From: Roseateles oligotrophus
Lineage (GTDB): Bacteria > Pseudomonadota > Gammaproteobacteria > Burkholderiales > Burkholderiaceae_C
Reading direction: 5' to 3'
Assembly: GCF_025717515.1 (NCBI RefSeq)
Contig: NZ_JAJIRN010000002.1
Coordinates: 124,001-188,000 of the forward strand
Length of the DNA stretch: 64,000 nt
A program made the position numbers and the translations under genes. The notes under the pieces were generated by a model. It had not been told where the DNA came from and did no database searches. It worked only from the letters and a program-made list of their open reading frames with translations. This document shows positions 9,090 through 18,331 of the stretch, piece after piece; position 1 is the first letter of the stretch; each line of letters begins with the position of its first letter.

Positions 9090-10750
9090 TGGCCAGGCTC
9101 CTGCTGGCGCTGCTTTGGCTCCTGCTGTCACGGCCGGTAATTGCGCAAGACGCAATGCGCCCGGCCCTGCTGCTGACCGGCCGCACCGAGGCCCTGTACT
9201 TGTCCGGTCGCTGGACCTATTCCAAGGACCTCTATCGCACTGGCCTGAACGACATCAACGGCTGGTTCGCCAAGTCACGCATGCAACGCCATCGTGACAT
9301 CGATATTGCGACGCAAGAGGCCAAAGGCGGCACCGGCTTCTTCGAGTTCGACCTCGACCGCGGCCCGGCGGTGGAGATTCCGGGGGCCTGGAATACCGCC
9401 GCTCAGGAGTTGCGCTACTACGATGGCCTGATCTGGTTCCAGCGCAAGTTCGACGCCGCCCCCAAGCCCGGCCAACGCAGCTTTCTGCGCTTCGAGGCCG
9501 TCAACTACGGCGCCCATATCTATCTGAACGGCAAGGAGGTCGGCCGGCACGAGGGCGGCTTTACGCCTCTTGTACTGGAAGTAACGGGGCAGCTGCGCGC
9601 CAGCGACAACCGCCTGGTCGTCGGCGCCGACTCCAGGCTTGACGGTCAAACCATTCCCGGCGAGATCACCGACTGGGATCTGTACGGCGGCATCACGCGG
9701 CAGGTCAAGCTGATCCACACGCCGCCGACCTTCATCGACGACGCGACGTTGCGCCTGACCGAGGTCGGCCACCTGAGCGGCAGCCTGCAGCTGAATGCCC
9801 CGCAGGCTGCCAACCAGATGGCACGTATCCACATTGCCGGCCTGAGCCTGCAGGTCGATGCGCGCACCGACGCCCAAGGCGGGGCCCGCTTCGACCTCGC
9901 CGCACCGGCCGCGCTGCAGCGCTGGTCGCCGGAGACGCCGACGCCGTACAAGGTCGAGTTCTCGGCCTGCAGCGATCGCATCCAGGACCGCATCGGTTTG
10001 CGCACCAGGGCCATCAAAGGCAGCGAGATCCTGCTCAATGGCAATCCTATTTTCCTGCGCGGCGTCTCGCTGCACGAAGAAGAGCTGGGCGCCAACCCGG
10101 CGCGCCGCATCGACACGGCCGCCGCCCGCGCCCTGCTGACCGAAGTCAAGCAAAGTTTGAACGGCAATTACGTGCGGCTGGCCCATTACCCGCACAGCGA
10201 AACCATGCTGCGTCTGACCGACGAGTTGGGCCTCCTGGTCTGGAGCGAGTTCCCGGTCTACTGGACGGTCGATTGGGACAACCCAGCCGTGCTGCAGAAG
10301 GCGCGGACCATGCAGGCCGAGACGCTATACCGCAACCGCGCCGCCCTGGTGCTGTGGGGCATCGGCAACGAGACCCCGGTGGCCGAGAACCGCACGCGCT
10401 TTCACGCCGCACTGGCGGCCGACAAGCCGCTGATTGCCTCTGAGTTCGGCGCCGACGCGCTGGCCGGCCATCACGACAGCGGCAGCCCGCCGCGCAAATG
10501 GTCGGAGGAATTTCAGTCCCACTACTACCGCGCGACGCTGAGAACTCTGGCGACCAGCCCGAATCTGCGCGGTATGTCGCCCTGGGTGCTGAAGGACTTC
10601 CGTTCGCCGCGCCGCGAGCATCCGATTTTCCAGAACGGCTGGAACCGCAAGGGTCTGCTGTCTGAGACCGGGCAGCGCAAGCTGGCCTTCGAGGTACTCG
10701 CCAAACCCTTCGAGGTACTCGCCAAACATTACCGAGAAATTTCCCTATGA
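9086..10750 (+). CDS. Exported GH2 hydrolase of beta-glucuronidase type, internally shortened
   Basis: A 554-residue GH2 protein with a signal peptide (about residues 1-21). The order is jelly-roll sugar-binding domain, immunoglobulin-like domain, then TIM barrel. Acid/base Glu is in WGIGNE (429) and the nucleophile is in SEFGAD (453). The C-terminal NRK (520-522) matches the N-x-K motif that recognises the uronate carboxylate in beta-glucuronidases, so a uronide is the likely substrate. Oddities: the two glutamates are only 24 residues apart, against 91 in E. coli GusA (413 and 504), so a barrel segment seems missing; and a 21-bp tandem repeat near the 3' end duplicates FEVLAKP. Activity is uncertain. 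It overlaps both neighbours by ATGA. Confidence 0.85.
   Translation: MMARLLLALLWLLLSRPVIAQDAMRPALLLTGRTEALYLSGRWTYSKDLYRTGLNDINGWFAKSRMQRHRDIDIATQEAKGGTGFFEFDLDRGPAVEIPGAWNTAAQELRYYDGLIWFQRKFDAAPKPGQRSFLRFEAVNYGAHIYLNGKEVGRHEGGFTPLVLEVTGQLRASDNRLVVGADSRLDGQTIPGEITDWDLYGGITRQVKLIHTPPTFIDDATLRLTEVGHLSGSLQLNAPQAANQMARIHIAGLSLQVDARTDAQGGARFDLAAPAALQRWSPETPTPYKVEFSACSDRIQDRIGLRTRAIKGSEILLNGNPIFLRGVSLHEEELGANPARRIDTAAARALLTEVKQSLNGNYVRLAHYPHSETMLRLTDELGLLVWSEFPVYWTVDWDNPAVLQKARTMQAETLYRNRAALVLWGIGNETPVAENRTRFHAALAADKPLIASEFGADALAGHHDSGSPPRKWSEEFQSHYYRATLRTLATSPNLRGMSPWVLKDFRSPRREHPIFQNGWNRKGLLSETGQRKLAFEVLAKPFEVLAKHYREISL
10688..10729 (+). repeat. 21-bp tandem duplication in the GH2 3' end
   Basis: Nineteen bases beginning TTCGAGGTACTC at 10688-10706 recur at 10709-10727, a period of 21 bp. 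The frame is kept and the protein reads FEVLAKP-FEVLAKH. It looks like a recent slippage or duplication event. Confidence 0.9.
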
Positions 10751-13503
10751 CCCCCTCAGCTTTTTCTCGCCGCAGTTTTCTCCAGACCGGCGCCGCCGCC
10801 TCGCTAACGTCCATCGTCCCCGCCGCCAACGCGATCACCGCCAACCGTGGCACCGCGATCCCGCCGGTAACCGACACCACAATGCACTGGCTCGACGGCA
10901 AGGCGCCCCTGCGCTTCGAAGGTGCGACCTTCGGCGTGCCCTGGCCGCGCGGCCAGTTGCGGTCTACCGCCAAGGCGCTGGACTTCAAGCTGGCCAAGCA
11001 CCCGATTCAATCCTGGCCATTGGCCTTCTGGCCCGATGGTTCGCTGAAGTGGACGGCCCATGCGCTGGCCGGCGGGGTGCCGGCCGGTGAGCTGAAGCTG
11101 GAGCAAGGCAAGCCGGTAGCGGGCGGCTTGAGCGTCGAGCAATCAGCCACGCAAATCACCATCAGCGCCGATGACTTGGTCTGGACCGTGCCGACCAGCG
11201 GCGCCGCGCTGATCAAGGAGGCGACCCGCGCCGGCCGCGTCACGCTGAAGAACCTCAAGCTCATGGCGCTGCGCCAGGACGGCACCGAGCCCGAACTGGA
11301 CGGCAAGACCGCCCGCCAGTCCTTCACCAGCCGGGTCACTAGCGTCACTGTCGAGCAGCAAGGCCCTGTGCGCGCGGTGCTCAAGCTCGACGGTACGCAC
11401 AGTGCGAATGGTCAAGAGAAGGGCCACGACTGGCTGCCGTTCTCGGTGCGCCTGTACTTCTATGCCGGCGCGGAAAGCGTGCGCATCGTCCACAGCTTCG
11501 TCTGGGACGGTGACCCGGCCAAGGACTTCATCGCCGGCCTCGGTGTCACCGCGCAAGTGACTATGAGCAATGCCACGCACGACCGCCATGTGCGCTTCTC
11601 AGGCGAAGGCGTGGGCGTGTGGGGCGAGGCCGTGCGCCCCATCACCGGCCTGCGCCGCGACCCAGGCCAGGCTTATAAGGATGCGCAGGTCGCGGGCAAG
11701 GCCCTGCCCGCACTGAGCGGCATGGCCAAGACCGTGCAGGACGGCCTGAAGTGGATCCCCGAGTGGGGCGACTTTTCGCTCTCGCAGCTGAGCGCCGACG
11801 GCTTCACCATCGCCAAGCGCACCGCGCCCGGCCATGCCTGGATCGCCTCCAACGGCGGCAGCCGCGCCAAAGGGCTGGTATTTGCCGGCGGCGCCTCGGG
11901 CGGCGTGGCGCTGGGGCTGAAGGACTTCTGGCAGCGCGCCCCGGTGCGGCTGGACGTACGCGGCGCAGCGAATGATCTGGCCGAAGTGACCGCATGGCTT
12001 TACTCGCCCTCGGCCCCGGCGATGGACATGCGCTCCTACCGCTCGGCCGGCGAGATGGACACCTTCGCGGAGCAGATCGAAGGCCTCAACATCACCTACG
12101 AGGACTACGAGCCGGGCTGGGACAGCTCCGTCGGCGTGGCCCGCACGTCCGAGCTGCAGCTCTGGGTGTTGGCCGCCACACCGTCGCACCAGGTGTTCTC
12201 GGACATGGCCGAGCAGGTCGCCAACCCAGCGCGGCCGGTGGCGACGCCGCAGCGCCTGCACGCGGCGGGTGTGTTCGGCGACTGGGACCCCGCAGACACC
12301 AGTACGACCCGCACGCCGGCGCGCCAGCTGATCGAGGACCGCATGACGGTGCAGCTTGACCAGTACCTGAAGGAGGTCGAGCAGCACCGTTGGTACGGCT
12401 TCTGGAACTACGGCGACGTGATGCACGCCTACGACGCCGACCGCCATATGTGGCGCTACGACATCGGCGGCTACGCCTGGGACAACTCCGAGCTGTCCAC
12501 CGACCTGTGGCTCTGGTACAGCTATCTGCGCACCGGCCGGGCCGACATCTTCAAGCTGGCCGAGGCGATGACCCGCCACACCGGCGAGGTTGACGTCTAC
12601 CACGCAGGCCCCTTCAAGGGCTTCGGCACCCGCCACGGCCTGCAGCACTGGTCCGACTCCAGCAAGCAGCCGCGCGTCTCTAACGCCGCCTACCGACGCA
12701 TCTATTACTACCTGACCGCCGACGAGCGGGTCGGCGACCTGATGCGAGAGCTGCTGGACTCCGACGCCGATCTGCACAAGGTCGACATCTCACGCAAACT
12801 GACCCAAAAGCCCGGCGAAGAGGCGGTACCACCGCCGATGCCGGGCCTGGTTGGCGCCTCGTTTGGCACTACCTGGGGTTCCTGGGTCGCGGCCTGGCTG
12901 ACCGAGTGGGAGCGCACCGGCGACCTCAAGTGGCGCGACAAGATCGTCGCCGGCATGCAGAGCATCGGCGCGCTCAAGCACCGCTGGTTCGCCTCCGCCG
13001 CACCGTACGACCCCAAGACCGGCAAGTTCGCCGGCCCGGGCGACAAGCCCGCCATCTCGCACCTGAATGCCGTGTTCGGCGTCATCGAAATGAGTTCGGA
13101 ATTGCTCCCCCTGGTGGACGCGCCGGCCTACCGCCGCGCTTGGCTGGAGTATTGCCGCTACTACAACGCGCCCAGGCAGGAGCTGTTCGAGTTGCTTGGC
13201 AAAGACCTCGGCAAACCGAATCTCGCCGACACCGGCTCGCGCATGACGGCCTATGCCGCCTTCCACGAGCGCGACCGTGCGCTGGCCTTGCGGGCCTGGC
13301 GCGAGTTCTTCTCGTCAAGCGCGCTGAAAGGCGACGGCAAGACGCGGCACATCGGCGGCGTGGCTGTGATGCGGCCGCTGATCGAGCAGCCTGGCATCAG
13401 CACCAATGCCTCGGCGCAATGGGGGCTGGCGGCGATCCAGAACCTGGCCCTGGTGGGCGACTCGCTGGACGAGGCGGCCAAGGCAGCCGGGCTGGTCGAG
13501 TGA
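10747..13503 (+). CDS. PcRGLX/YetA-like protein, probable exo-rhamnogalacturonan lyase (PL26-like)
   Basis: A 918-residue exported protein with a twin-arginine type leader (SRRSFLQ, residues 6-12, hydrophobic stretch to about 29). The region after it (FGVPWPRG near 57-64, then WPLAFWPDGSLKW near 90-103) is what I recognise as the N-terminal RIFT-barrel of the PcRGLX/YetA family; a central beta-sandwich and a C-terminal alpha/alpha-toroid (from about 530, rich in Trp and Tyr) complete the usual three-part layout. Penicillium PcRGLX removes unsaturated Rha-GalA disaccharides from RG-I ends. A Tat leader suggests folding, perhaps with a metal, before export. Translationally coupled to the GH2 gene. 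Family fairly sure, reaction inferred. Confidence 0.8.
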   Translation: MTPSAFSRRSFLQTGAAASLTSIVPAANAITANRGTAIPPVTDTTMHWLDGKAPLRFEGATFGVPWPRGQLRSTAKALDFKLAKHPIQSWPLAFWPDGSLKWTAHALAGGVPAGELKLEQGKPVAGGLSVEQSATQITISADDLVWTVPTSGAALIKEATRAGRVTLKNLKLMALRQDGTEPELDGKTARQSFTSRVTSVTVEQQGPVRAVLKLDGTHSANGQEKGHDWLPFSVRLYFYAGAESVRIVHSFVWDGDPAKDFIAGLGVTAQVTMSNATHDRHVRFSGEGVGVWGEAVRPITGLRRDPGQAYKDAQVAGKALPALSGMAKTVQDGLKWIPEWGDFSLSQLSADGFTIAKRTAPGHAWIASNGGSRAKGLVFAGGASGGVALGLKDFWQRAPVRLDVRGAANDLAEVTAWLYSPSAPAMDMRSYRSAGEMDTFAEQIEGLNITYEDYEPGWDSSVGVARTSELQLWVLAATPSHQVFSDMAEQVANPARPVATPQRLHAAGVFGDWDPADTSTTRTPARQLIEDRMTVQLDQYLKEVEQHRWYGFWNYGDVMHAYDADRHMWRYDIGGYAWDNSELSTDLWLWYSYLRTGRADIFKLAEAMTRHTGEVDVYHAGPFKGFGTRHGLQHWSDSSKQPRVSNAAYRRIYYYLTADERVGDLMRELLDSDADLHKVDISRKLTQKPGEEAVPPPMPGLVGASFGTTWGSWVAAWLTEWERTGDLKWRDKIVAGMQSIGALKHRWFASAAPYDPKTGKFAGPGDKPAISHLNAVFGVIEMSSELLPLVDAPAYRRAWLEYCRYYNAPRQELFELLGKDLGKPNLADTGSRMTAYAAFHERDRALALRAWREFFSSSALKGDGKTRHIGGVAVMRPLIEQPGISTNASAQWGLAAIQNLALVGDSLDEAAKAAGLVE

Positions 13504-13526
13504 CTATCACGGCTGGCAGTAGACCT

Positions 13527-14351
13527 ATGACAAGTTCAACTATCCCGACCCCAAGCAGCTTGATCGCGCTCAGCGACGGCGTGCCCAACCAACTGATTGG
13601 CGCCTGGCCAGACCGCGTCTACCAGGCCGTACCCCGGGCCGAGCTTCATGGCTTCGGCGCCACGACCGCAGCGATGCCGCGCGGGCGCGTGTTGCTGTGC
13701 GTGGGCGGTGGCTATGTGGGCCTGGCCTATGACCGCGAGGGCGCCGAGGTCGCCGCCTGGCTGGCCGAGGCCGGCTTCGAGGTGCATGTGCTGGTGCACC
13801 GCCTGCCCGGCGCAGACGGCCACCCGGCCAACATCGCGCTGCGCGACGCCCAAGCGGCGCTGGCCCATATCGCCCATCTGCAAACGCTGGCGCCGCTGCC
13901 CCTGTTGCTGATGGGCCTGTCATCCGGCGGCCATCTGGCCGGCGTGATCGCCTGTCAGCCTGAGGCACGCCAAGCGCTGGGCCTGCTGATCGCCTATGCG
14001 CCACTGAACGCCAACCACCGCGATCACAAAGCGCCGGCCGGCAAGCCCGACTTCGCACCACCGGAAAAGCAGGCCTTCTACAACGAATGGGCCATCGGCA
14101 TCACAAGCCAGCCCCACGGCCTGCCGCCGCAGCCGATTTTCTTGGCCTATGCACTGCACGACAAGATCGTGCCGATAGAGCACGCGCTGAACCTGATCAA
14201 GTCGGCCCGCGACGCCGGCCTTGAGCTGGATGCCCATATCTTCAACGACGCACCGCATGGCTTTGCCCTGCGCGAGCTGGCCGGATCCCACAAGCATTGG
14301 CCCGCGTTGGCGCTGGACTGGATGACGCAGCGCTTGGCGAGGCCGGCATGA
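13527..14351 (+). CDS. Alpha/beta hydrolase, probable carbohydrate acetylesterase
   Basis: A 274-residue alpha/beta-hydrolase without a signal peptide. The oxyanion region reads GGGYVGLAYDREG (about 60), as in BD-FAE type sugar esterases. The nucleophile Ser is in GLSSGGH (about 131-137), the Asp in HDKIVP and the His in APHGFA near residue 240. RG-I galacturonate is often acetylated, so cytoplasmic deacetylation of imported oligomers is a reasonable guess; substrate unknown. The ATG at 13527 lies 23 bp after the PL26-like gene; the frame is open further upstream, but that would overlap the lyase gene. Its stop overlaps the GH43 start (ATGA). Confidence 0.8.
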   Translation: MTSSTIPTPSSLIALSDGVPNQLIGAWPDRVYQAVPRAELHGFGATTAAMPRGRVLLCVGGGYVGLAYDREGAEVAAWLAEAGFEVHVLVHRLPGADGHPANIALRDAQAALAHIAHLQTLAPLPLLLMGLSSGGHLAGVIACQPEARQALGLLIAYAPLNANHRDHKAPAGKPDFAPPEKQAFYNEWAIGITSQPHGLPPQPIFLAYALHDKIVPIEHALNLIKSARDAGLELDAHIFNDAPHGFALRELAGSHKHWPALALDWMTQRLARPA

Positions 14352-15367
14352 GACACCTCATATCGCTGTGGCTTGCCGCCCTGCTGGGCCTGCTCAACCT
14401 CGGCTGCACTGTGGCCACCCATGGTCCGACCTCGCAGTTCAACAACCCGCTGCTGCTGCAGCGCGCCGACCCGCAGGTATTTCTGCACAGTGACGGCTTT
14501 TACTACTTGGCCGCGACCGTGCCCGAGTACGACCGCATCGAGCTGCGCCGCGCCCGCTCCATCAACGGCCTGGCCACGGCCGAGCCCCGGGTGATTTGGC
14601 GCAAGCATGCCAATGGGCCTATGAGTTATCACATCTGGGCACCGGAGCTGCATTTCATCAACGGCAAGTGGTATGTCTACTTCACCGCCGGCCGCGCCAA
14701 GGCGATCTGGGACATCCGCCTCTATGTGCTGGAAGCATCCGACGCCAATCCACTTGATGCGAATTGGCAAGAACGCGGCCAGCTCAAGACCGGCTGGGAG
14801 TCGTTCTCGCTGGATGCCACCACCTTCGAGCACCGCGGGTCACGCTATCTGCTGTGGACGCAGACCGGCCCGAAACCCGGCGACAAGCCGACCCATATCT
14901 ATATCGCCAAGATGGACACGCCGCTGTCCATCAGCGGCACGCCGGTGCGGCTGTCTCAACCCGATTACGCCTGGGAGAAGGTCGGTCACCTCGTCAACGA
15001 GGCACCGGCCGTGCTGGTGCGGCGCGGCAAGGTGTTCGTCACCTATTCGGCCAGCGCTACCGACGCCAACTACTGCCTGGGCCTGCTCAGTGCGGCCGAG
15101 GACGCTGACCTGCTGGACCCAGCCAGCTGGCGTAAATCACCAGAACCGGTGTTCAAAAGCAGCGCAAGCCATAGCCAGTACGGCCCCGGCCACAACAGCT
15201 TCACCACCACGCCGGACGGCCGCCAGGATGTGCTGCTCTATCACGCGCGCAACTTCCGCGACATCAAGGGCGACCCATTGAAGGACCGCAACCGCCATAC
15301 ACGCGCCCAACTGCTGCGCTGGCATGCCGATGGCACACCGGACTTCGGCGAGCCTGTGGCAGATTGA
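14348..15367 (+). CDS. GH43 family lipoprotein (arabinan or galactan side chain)
   Basis: A 339-residue five-bladed propeller of GH43, commonly alpha-L-arabinofuranosidase, arabinanase or exo-beta-1,3-galactanase. Residues 1-20 are a lipoprotein leader ending in LLNLGC, so it should be membrane-anchored. The three catalytic acids fit the family: Asp in RADPQVF (about 42), Asp in SFSLDATTF (about 157), Glu in LVNEAPAVL (about 217). Its job is probably trimming RG-I side chains. Start is fixed by the ATGA overlap with the esterase. Confidence 0.85.
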   Translation: MRHLISLWLAALLGLLNLGCTVATHGPTSQFNNPLLLQRADPQVFLHSDGFYYLAATVPEYDRIELRRARSINGLATAEPRVIWRKHANGPMSYHIWAPELHFINGKWYVYFTAGRAKAIWDIRLYVLEASDANPLDANWQERGQLKTGWESFSLDATTFEHRGSRYLLWTQTGPKPGDKPTHIYIAKMDTPLSISGTPVRLSQPDYAWEKVGHLVNEAPAVLVRRGKVFVTYSASATDANYCLGLLSAAEDADLLDPASWRKSPEPVFKSSASHSQYGPGHNSFTTTPDGRQDVLLYHARNFRDIKGDPLKDRNRHTRAQLLRWHADGTPDFGEPVAD

Positions 15368-15436
15368 ATGCCGATGTGCATGCAACTGATGGCCGAGCAA
15401 TGATGCGACACCAGCGGCATTTCAAGCCCCATACCG

Positions 15437-16222
15437 ATGCTTGCGGCAAGAACTAGTCTGAGCGCGGCGCTGCTGCTGATCTGCTTGGCCGGTCAGCAGG
15501 CCCAGGCGCTGCACTGCGCCGAAGGCAGCAAGCCTCAGCCCATCGCCAGCGACGACTTCCGTCAAGGTCTGGCGCAATGGCGGGTCGAGCAGCAAGACCC
15601 GAGCGGCAGCGCCAGCGCAAGCGAAGGCGTGCTGGAGTTCCGCCAGCCGCTGGGCGCCACGCTATGGTGGCGCACGCCCCTGAGCGGCGACTACGAGATC
15701 CGTTTCAGCGCCACCGCCCTGCCGCTCGATGCCGGTGGCTTCAGCCAGCGCGTGTCGGATCTGAATATGTTCTGGAATGCGCTCGACGACGCGGTAGCAG
15801 ACGGCGACCCGAGCGCTCAAGGCCGCGACGCGTCGCTCGCGTCCTACAACCTGCTGCGGCTCTACTACGTCGGCTTCGGCGCCAACAGCAATACCAGCAC
15901 GCGCTTGCGCCGCTACGACGGCAGCGCCGCGCGCACCCAATTGAGCGGTTATGCGACGCCGGCCAGCGCCGTCGCCGAGGACCGCGCAGGCGGCTTGACG
16001 CCCGCCACCCAATTGCATGCCAAGCAGCCGGTGCAGGTTCGCATCGTGTCGCGCCGGGCGACGCCGGCCGACCCGCTCACGCTGCAATGGTGGGCCGACC
16101 AGCAGCTGGTGTTCGCCTACGCCGACCCGCAGCCCTATCTGCGCGGCTGGTTCGGGCTGCGCACGATGACGGGGCATTTTCAGATCCGCGACTTTGAGGT
16201 GCGGGCCTGCGCAGGCCGCTAA
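15437..16222 (+). CDS. Exported DUF6250-like lectin-fold protein
   Basis: A 261-residue secreted protein with a signal peptide (about residues 1-24). The body has the pattern of a concanavalin-like beta-sandwich: DDFRQGLAQWRVE near the N-terminus, then DYEIRFSATAL, a NMFWNALD segment and FGLRTMTGHFQIRDFEV at the end. I relate it to DUF6250, a domain found beside pectin enzymes; no catalytic activity is established to my knowledge. It may bind or cut RG-I. Last gene of the rhamnose operon, 69 bp after GH43, and convergent with PL11, the two stop codons being 9 bp apart. Confidence 0.65.
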   Translation: MLAARTSLSAALLLICLAGQQAQALHCAEGSKPQPIASDDFRQGLAQWRVEQQDPSGSASASEGVLEFRQPLGATLWWRTPLSGDYEIRFSATALPLDAGGFSQRVSDLNMFWNALDDAVADGDPSAQGRDASLASYNLLRLYYVGFGANSNTSTRLRRYDGSAARTQLSGYATPASAVAEDRAGGLTPATQLHAKQPVQVRIVSRRATPADPLTLQWWADQQLVFAYADPQPYLRGWFGLRTMTGHFQIRDFEVRACAGR

Positions 16223-16231
16223 ATTAACTAG

Positions 16232-18136
16232 TTATGGCGCGTACACCGGCACTTGTTGAGGCTGACTCATGCCGACGCCGAGGTGAAAGCTGGGGTGCGG
16301 GGGCTGGTTGTAGGCGGCGTTCTGAGACGCCACCTGGACGCGGTACTGCGGGTCATGCATCAGACTGCTCAAGCGGTGCGGCGTGGGCAGATTCGTGCTG
16401 AAGATCAGCAGCGCCGTATTGTCGGCATTGCGCCAGACCACCTCCTCGCGCCAGTCGCCAAACAGGTCCCCCGAGAGCACTGGGTTGGCCTTGGTCCCAT
16501 TGATAGACCCAGCGCCAAAGTCGGCGCCATTCAGCAGGCGCTCGAAAGCGAATTGGGCCGGATTCCATTTGTCGATGGACACGCCGTCCAGCGATTCGCG
16601 CAGCAGGTCACCGTCCCACCAAACTGCGAAGTTGAATCTTTTCGGATGTTGCTCGCTGATCAGCTTGCCCCCGGCGCTCATCAGGCCGCCGACCGAGCCC
16701 CAACATTCGGCGCCGGCGTGGGCCGGGTCAATGTCCATGCAGATGCCTCGGCCCACATCGGTGCCCTCGCCCGACATGCTCCAGAGTATCTTGCCGCTGG
16801 CGGCGTCATGCATCTCCAGGCCATGCTCGCCATAGCTGCGCGGTGATTCGTGCACCATGAAAATCTGCTGGCCGGGCCGCGCCGGGTCGAACTGGCTCAC
16901 ATGCAGCGCGTCGCCATGACCCAGGCCGGTGCTGTAGATCAGCTTGCCGTCGCTGCCAATGGTGGCGGCGCCAAAAACAATGTCGTCGCGGGTGTCGCCG
17001 TCCACATCGGCGACCGAGAACCAATGCGCGCCCTGGCCCTTGACTTCTTGACCCGCAATGTCGCTGTCAAAGGTCCAGCGGCGGCTCAGCTTTCCGTCGC
17101 GCCAGTCCCAGGCCACCAGCACCGCGCGGGTGTAATAGCCGCGCGAGAACACCGCACTGGGCCGCGCGCCATCCAGATAGGCGACGCCAGCCAGGAAGCG
17201 GTCGACCCGGTTGCCATACCCATCACCCCAGGCGGCGACATCGCCGCGTGCTGGCAGGTAGCCGGCGCTGGCCATAGCCGCGCCGGTCATGCCGTTGAAG
17301 ACGGTCAGGAACTCCGGCCCGGCCAGCACATAGCCGGCCGCGTTGCGGTGGTCGGCCTTGGCATCGCCTATCACCGCGCCCAGGCCGTCGACGCTGCCGT
17401 CGGCGGTTTTTAGCATCAACTCGGCGCGGCCGTCGCCGTCGAAGTCATAAGCCAGAAAGCTCGTGTAATGCGCCCCGGCGCGGATGTTCGGCCCCAGATC
17501 AATGCGCCAAAGCAGCGTGCCGTCCAGCCGGTAGGCATCGATCAAGGTCGCACCGGTATGGCCTTTTTGCGAGTTGTCCTTGGCATTGGAGGGCTGCCAT
17601 TTGATGATGAACTCATACACACCGTCACCGTCCAGATCCGCGACCGAGCCGTCATTGACCGCGTAGCTGAAGCGCTGCCCATCGGGCGTCACGCCGTCGG
17701 CCGGCTTCTTGAGCGGAATAGTCTTGAAGGGCTGGCTGCCACTACTAACCTCAAATTCAGACGGTTTTGGAGCTTGCTCAAGGCCACCGACTACGGCGCG
17801 TACCGAGTAGCGGCTGTCGGCCCTGCCTTGCGGGTCGACATAGTTGCTCAGCGTCAGCGGCTCGGCGTTGAGCAACTTGGCGCCGCGATAGAGATTGAAG
17901 GCAAGGTCAGCCGCGTCGGTCGCGAGCAGGCGCCAGCTGAGGAAGACGCCACCGGCCGCACCCGCCGCCGGCACAGCAATCAAGCCACGGTCGAGTCGCT
18001 CGACCTGCTTGCCACGCGCTGTGGCTACTGTTGCCGACTCGAGCGCGGTCGCCTGTGGCGCAGCGATGGCCAACCCATGGCCCAGCAAAGCCAAGCAGCC
18101 TGCAAACTGCAGCAGGCCTGTATTGAGTCGATTCAT
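16232..18136 (-). CDS. Rhamnogalacturonan lyase, PL11 (YesW/YesX type)
   Basis: Cleaves the Rha-alpha-1,4-GalA bond of the RG-I backbone by beta-elimination. The 634 residues start with a signal peptide (to about 26), then a small beta domain and an eight-bladed propeller with repeated calcium-binding segments such as DLDGDGVYEF, DFDGDGRAEL and DVDGDTRDDI. Length and motifs match B. subtilis YesW/YesX. An AGGA lies 12 bp before the ATG. It is divergent from the BNR/GH105/GH35 operon across 195 bp, suggesting co-regulation. Confidence 0.93.
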   Translation of the reverse strand: MNRLNTGLLQFAGCLALLGHGLAIAAPQATALESATVATARGKQVERLDRGLIAVPAAGAAGGVFLSWRLLATDAADLAFNLYRGAKLLNAEPLTLSNYVDPQGRADSRYSVRAVVGGLEQAPKPSEFEVSSGSQPFKTIPLKKPADGVTPDGQRFSYAVNDGSVADLDGDGVYEFIIKWQPSNAKDNSQKGHTGATLIDAYRLDGTLLWRIDLGPNIRAGAHYTSFLAYDFDGDGRAELMLKTADGSVDGLGAVIGDAKADHRNAAGYVLAGPEFLTVFNGMTGAAMASAGYLPARGDVAAWGDGYGNRVDRFLAGVAYLDGARPSAVFSRGYYTRAVLVAWDWRDGKLSRRWTFDSDIAGQEVKGQGAHWFSVADVDGDTRDDIVFGAATIGSDGKLIYSTGLGHGDALHVSQFDPARPGQQIFMVHESPRSYGEHGLEMHDAASGKILWSMSGEGTDVGRGICMDIDPAHAGAECWGSVGGLMSAGGKLISEQHPKRFNFAVWWDGDLLRESLDGVSIDKWNPAQFAFERLLNGADFGAGSINGTKANPVLSGDLFGDWREEVVWRNADNTALLIFSTNLPTPHRLSSLMHDPQYRVQVASQNAAYNQPPHPSFHLGVGMSQPQQVPVYAP

Positions 18137-18331
18137 CGCTTGAGTTTCCTGTTTGACCGCGTGGCCGCCACGGGTTCATCGGCGCAAGCCGCGCGGCTGA
18201 TTCTCACATCGCCACGATGCCAATACGAACTCGATACGAGCGACATCATGATTGTTTGCAAGCCCCTTTCAGCCCCGCTCACTCCTACACTCACGCAGCC
18301 CGAAAACCCCACCAAGTTGCCCGACCTCAGC

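Noticed and set aside
11599-12777. Long minus-strand frame (392 codons) opposite the PL26-like gene
   Set aside because: It is an antisense frame of a GC-rich gene, without a ribosome site or protein-like domain; the plus-strand gene has leader, motifs and coupling.
18137-18331. Operator search in the PL11/BNR divergent region
   Set aside because: A single TGATT is present but no AATCA at the right spacing, so I do not call a site.
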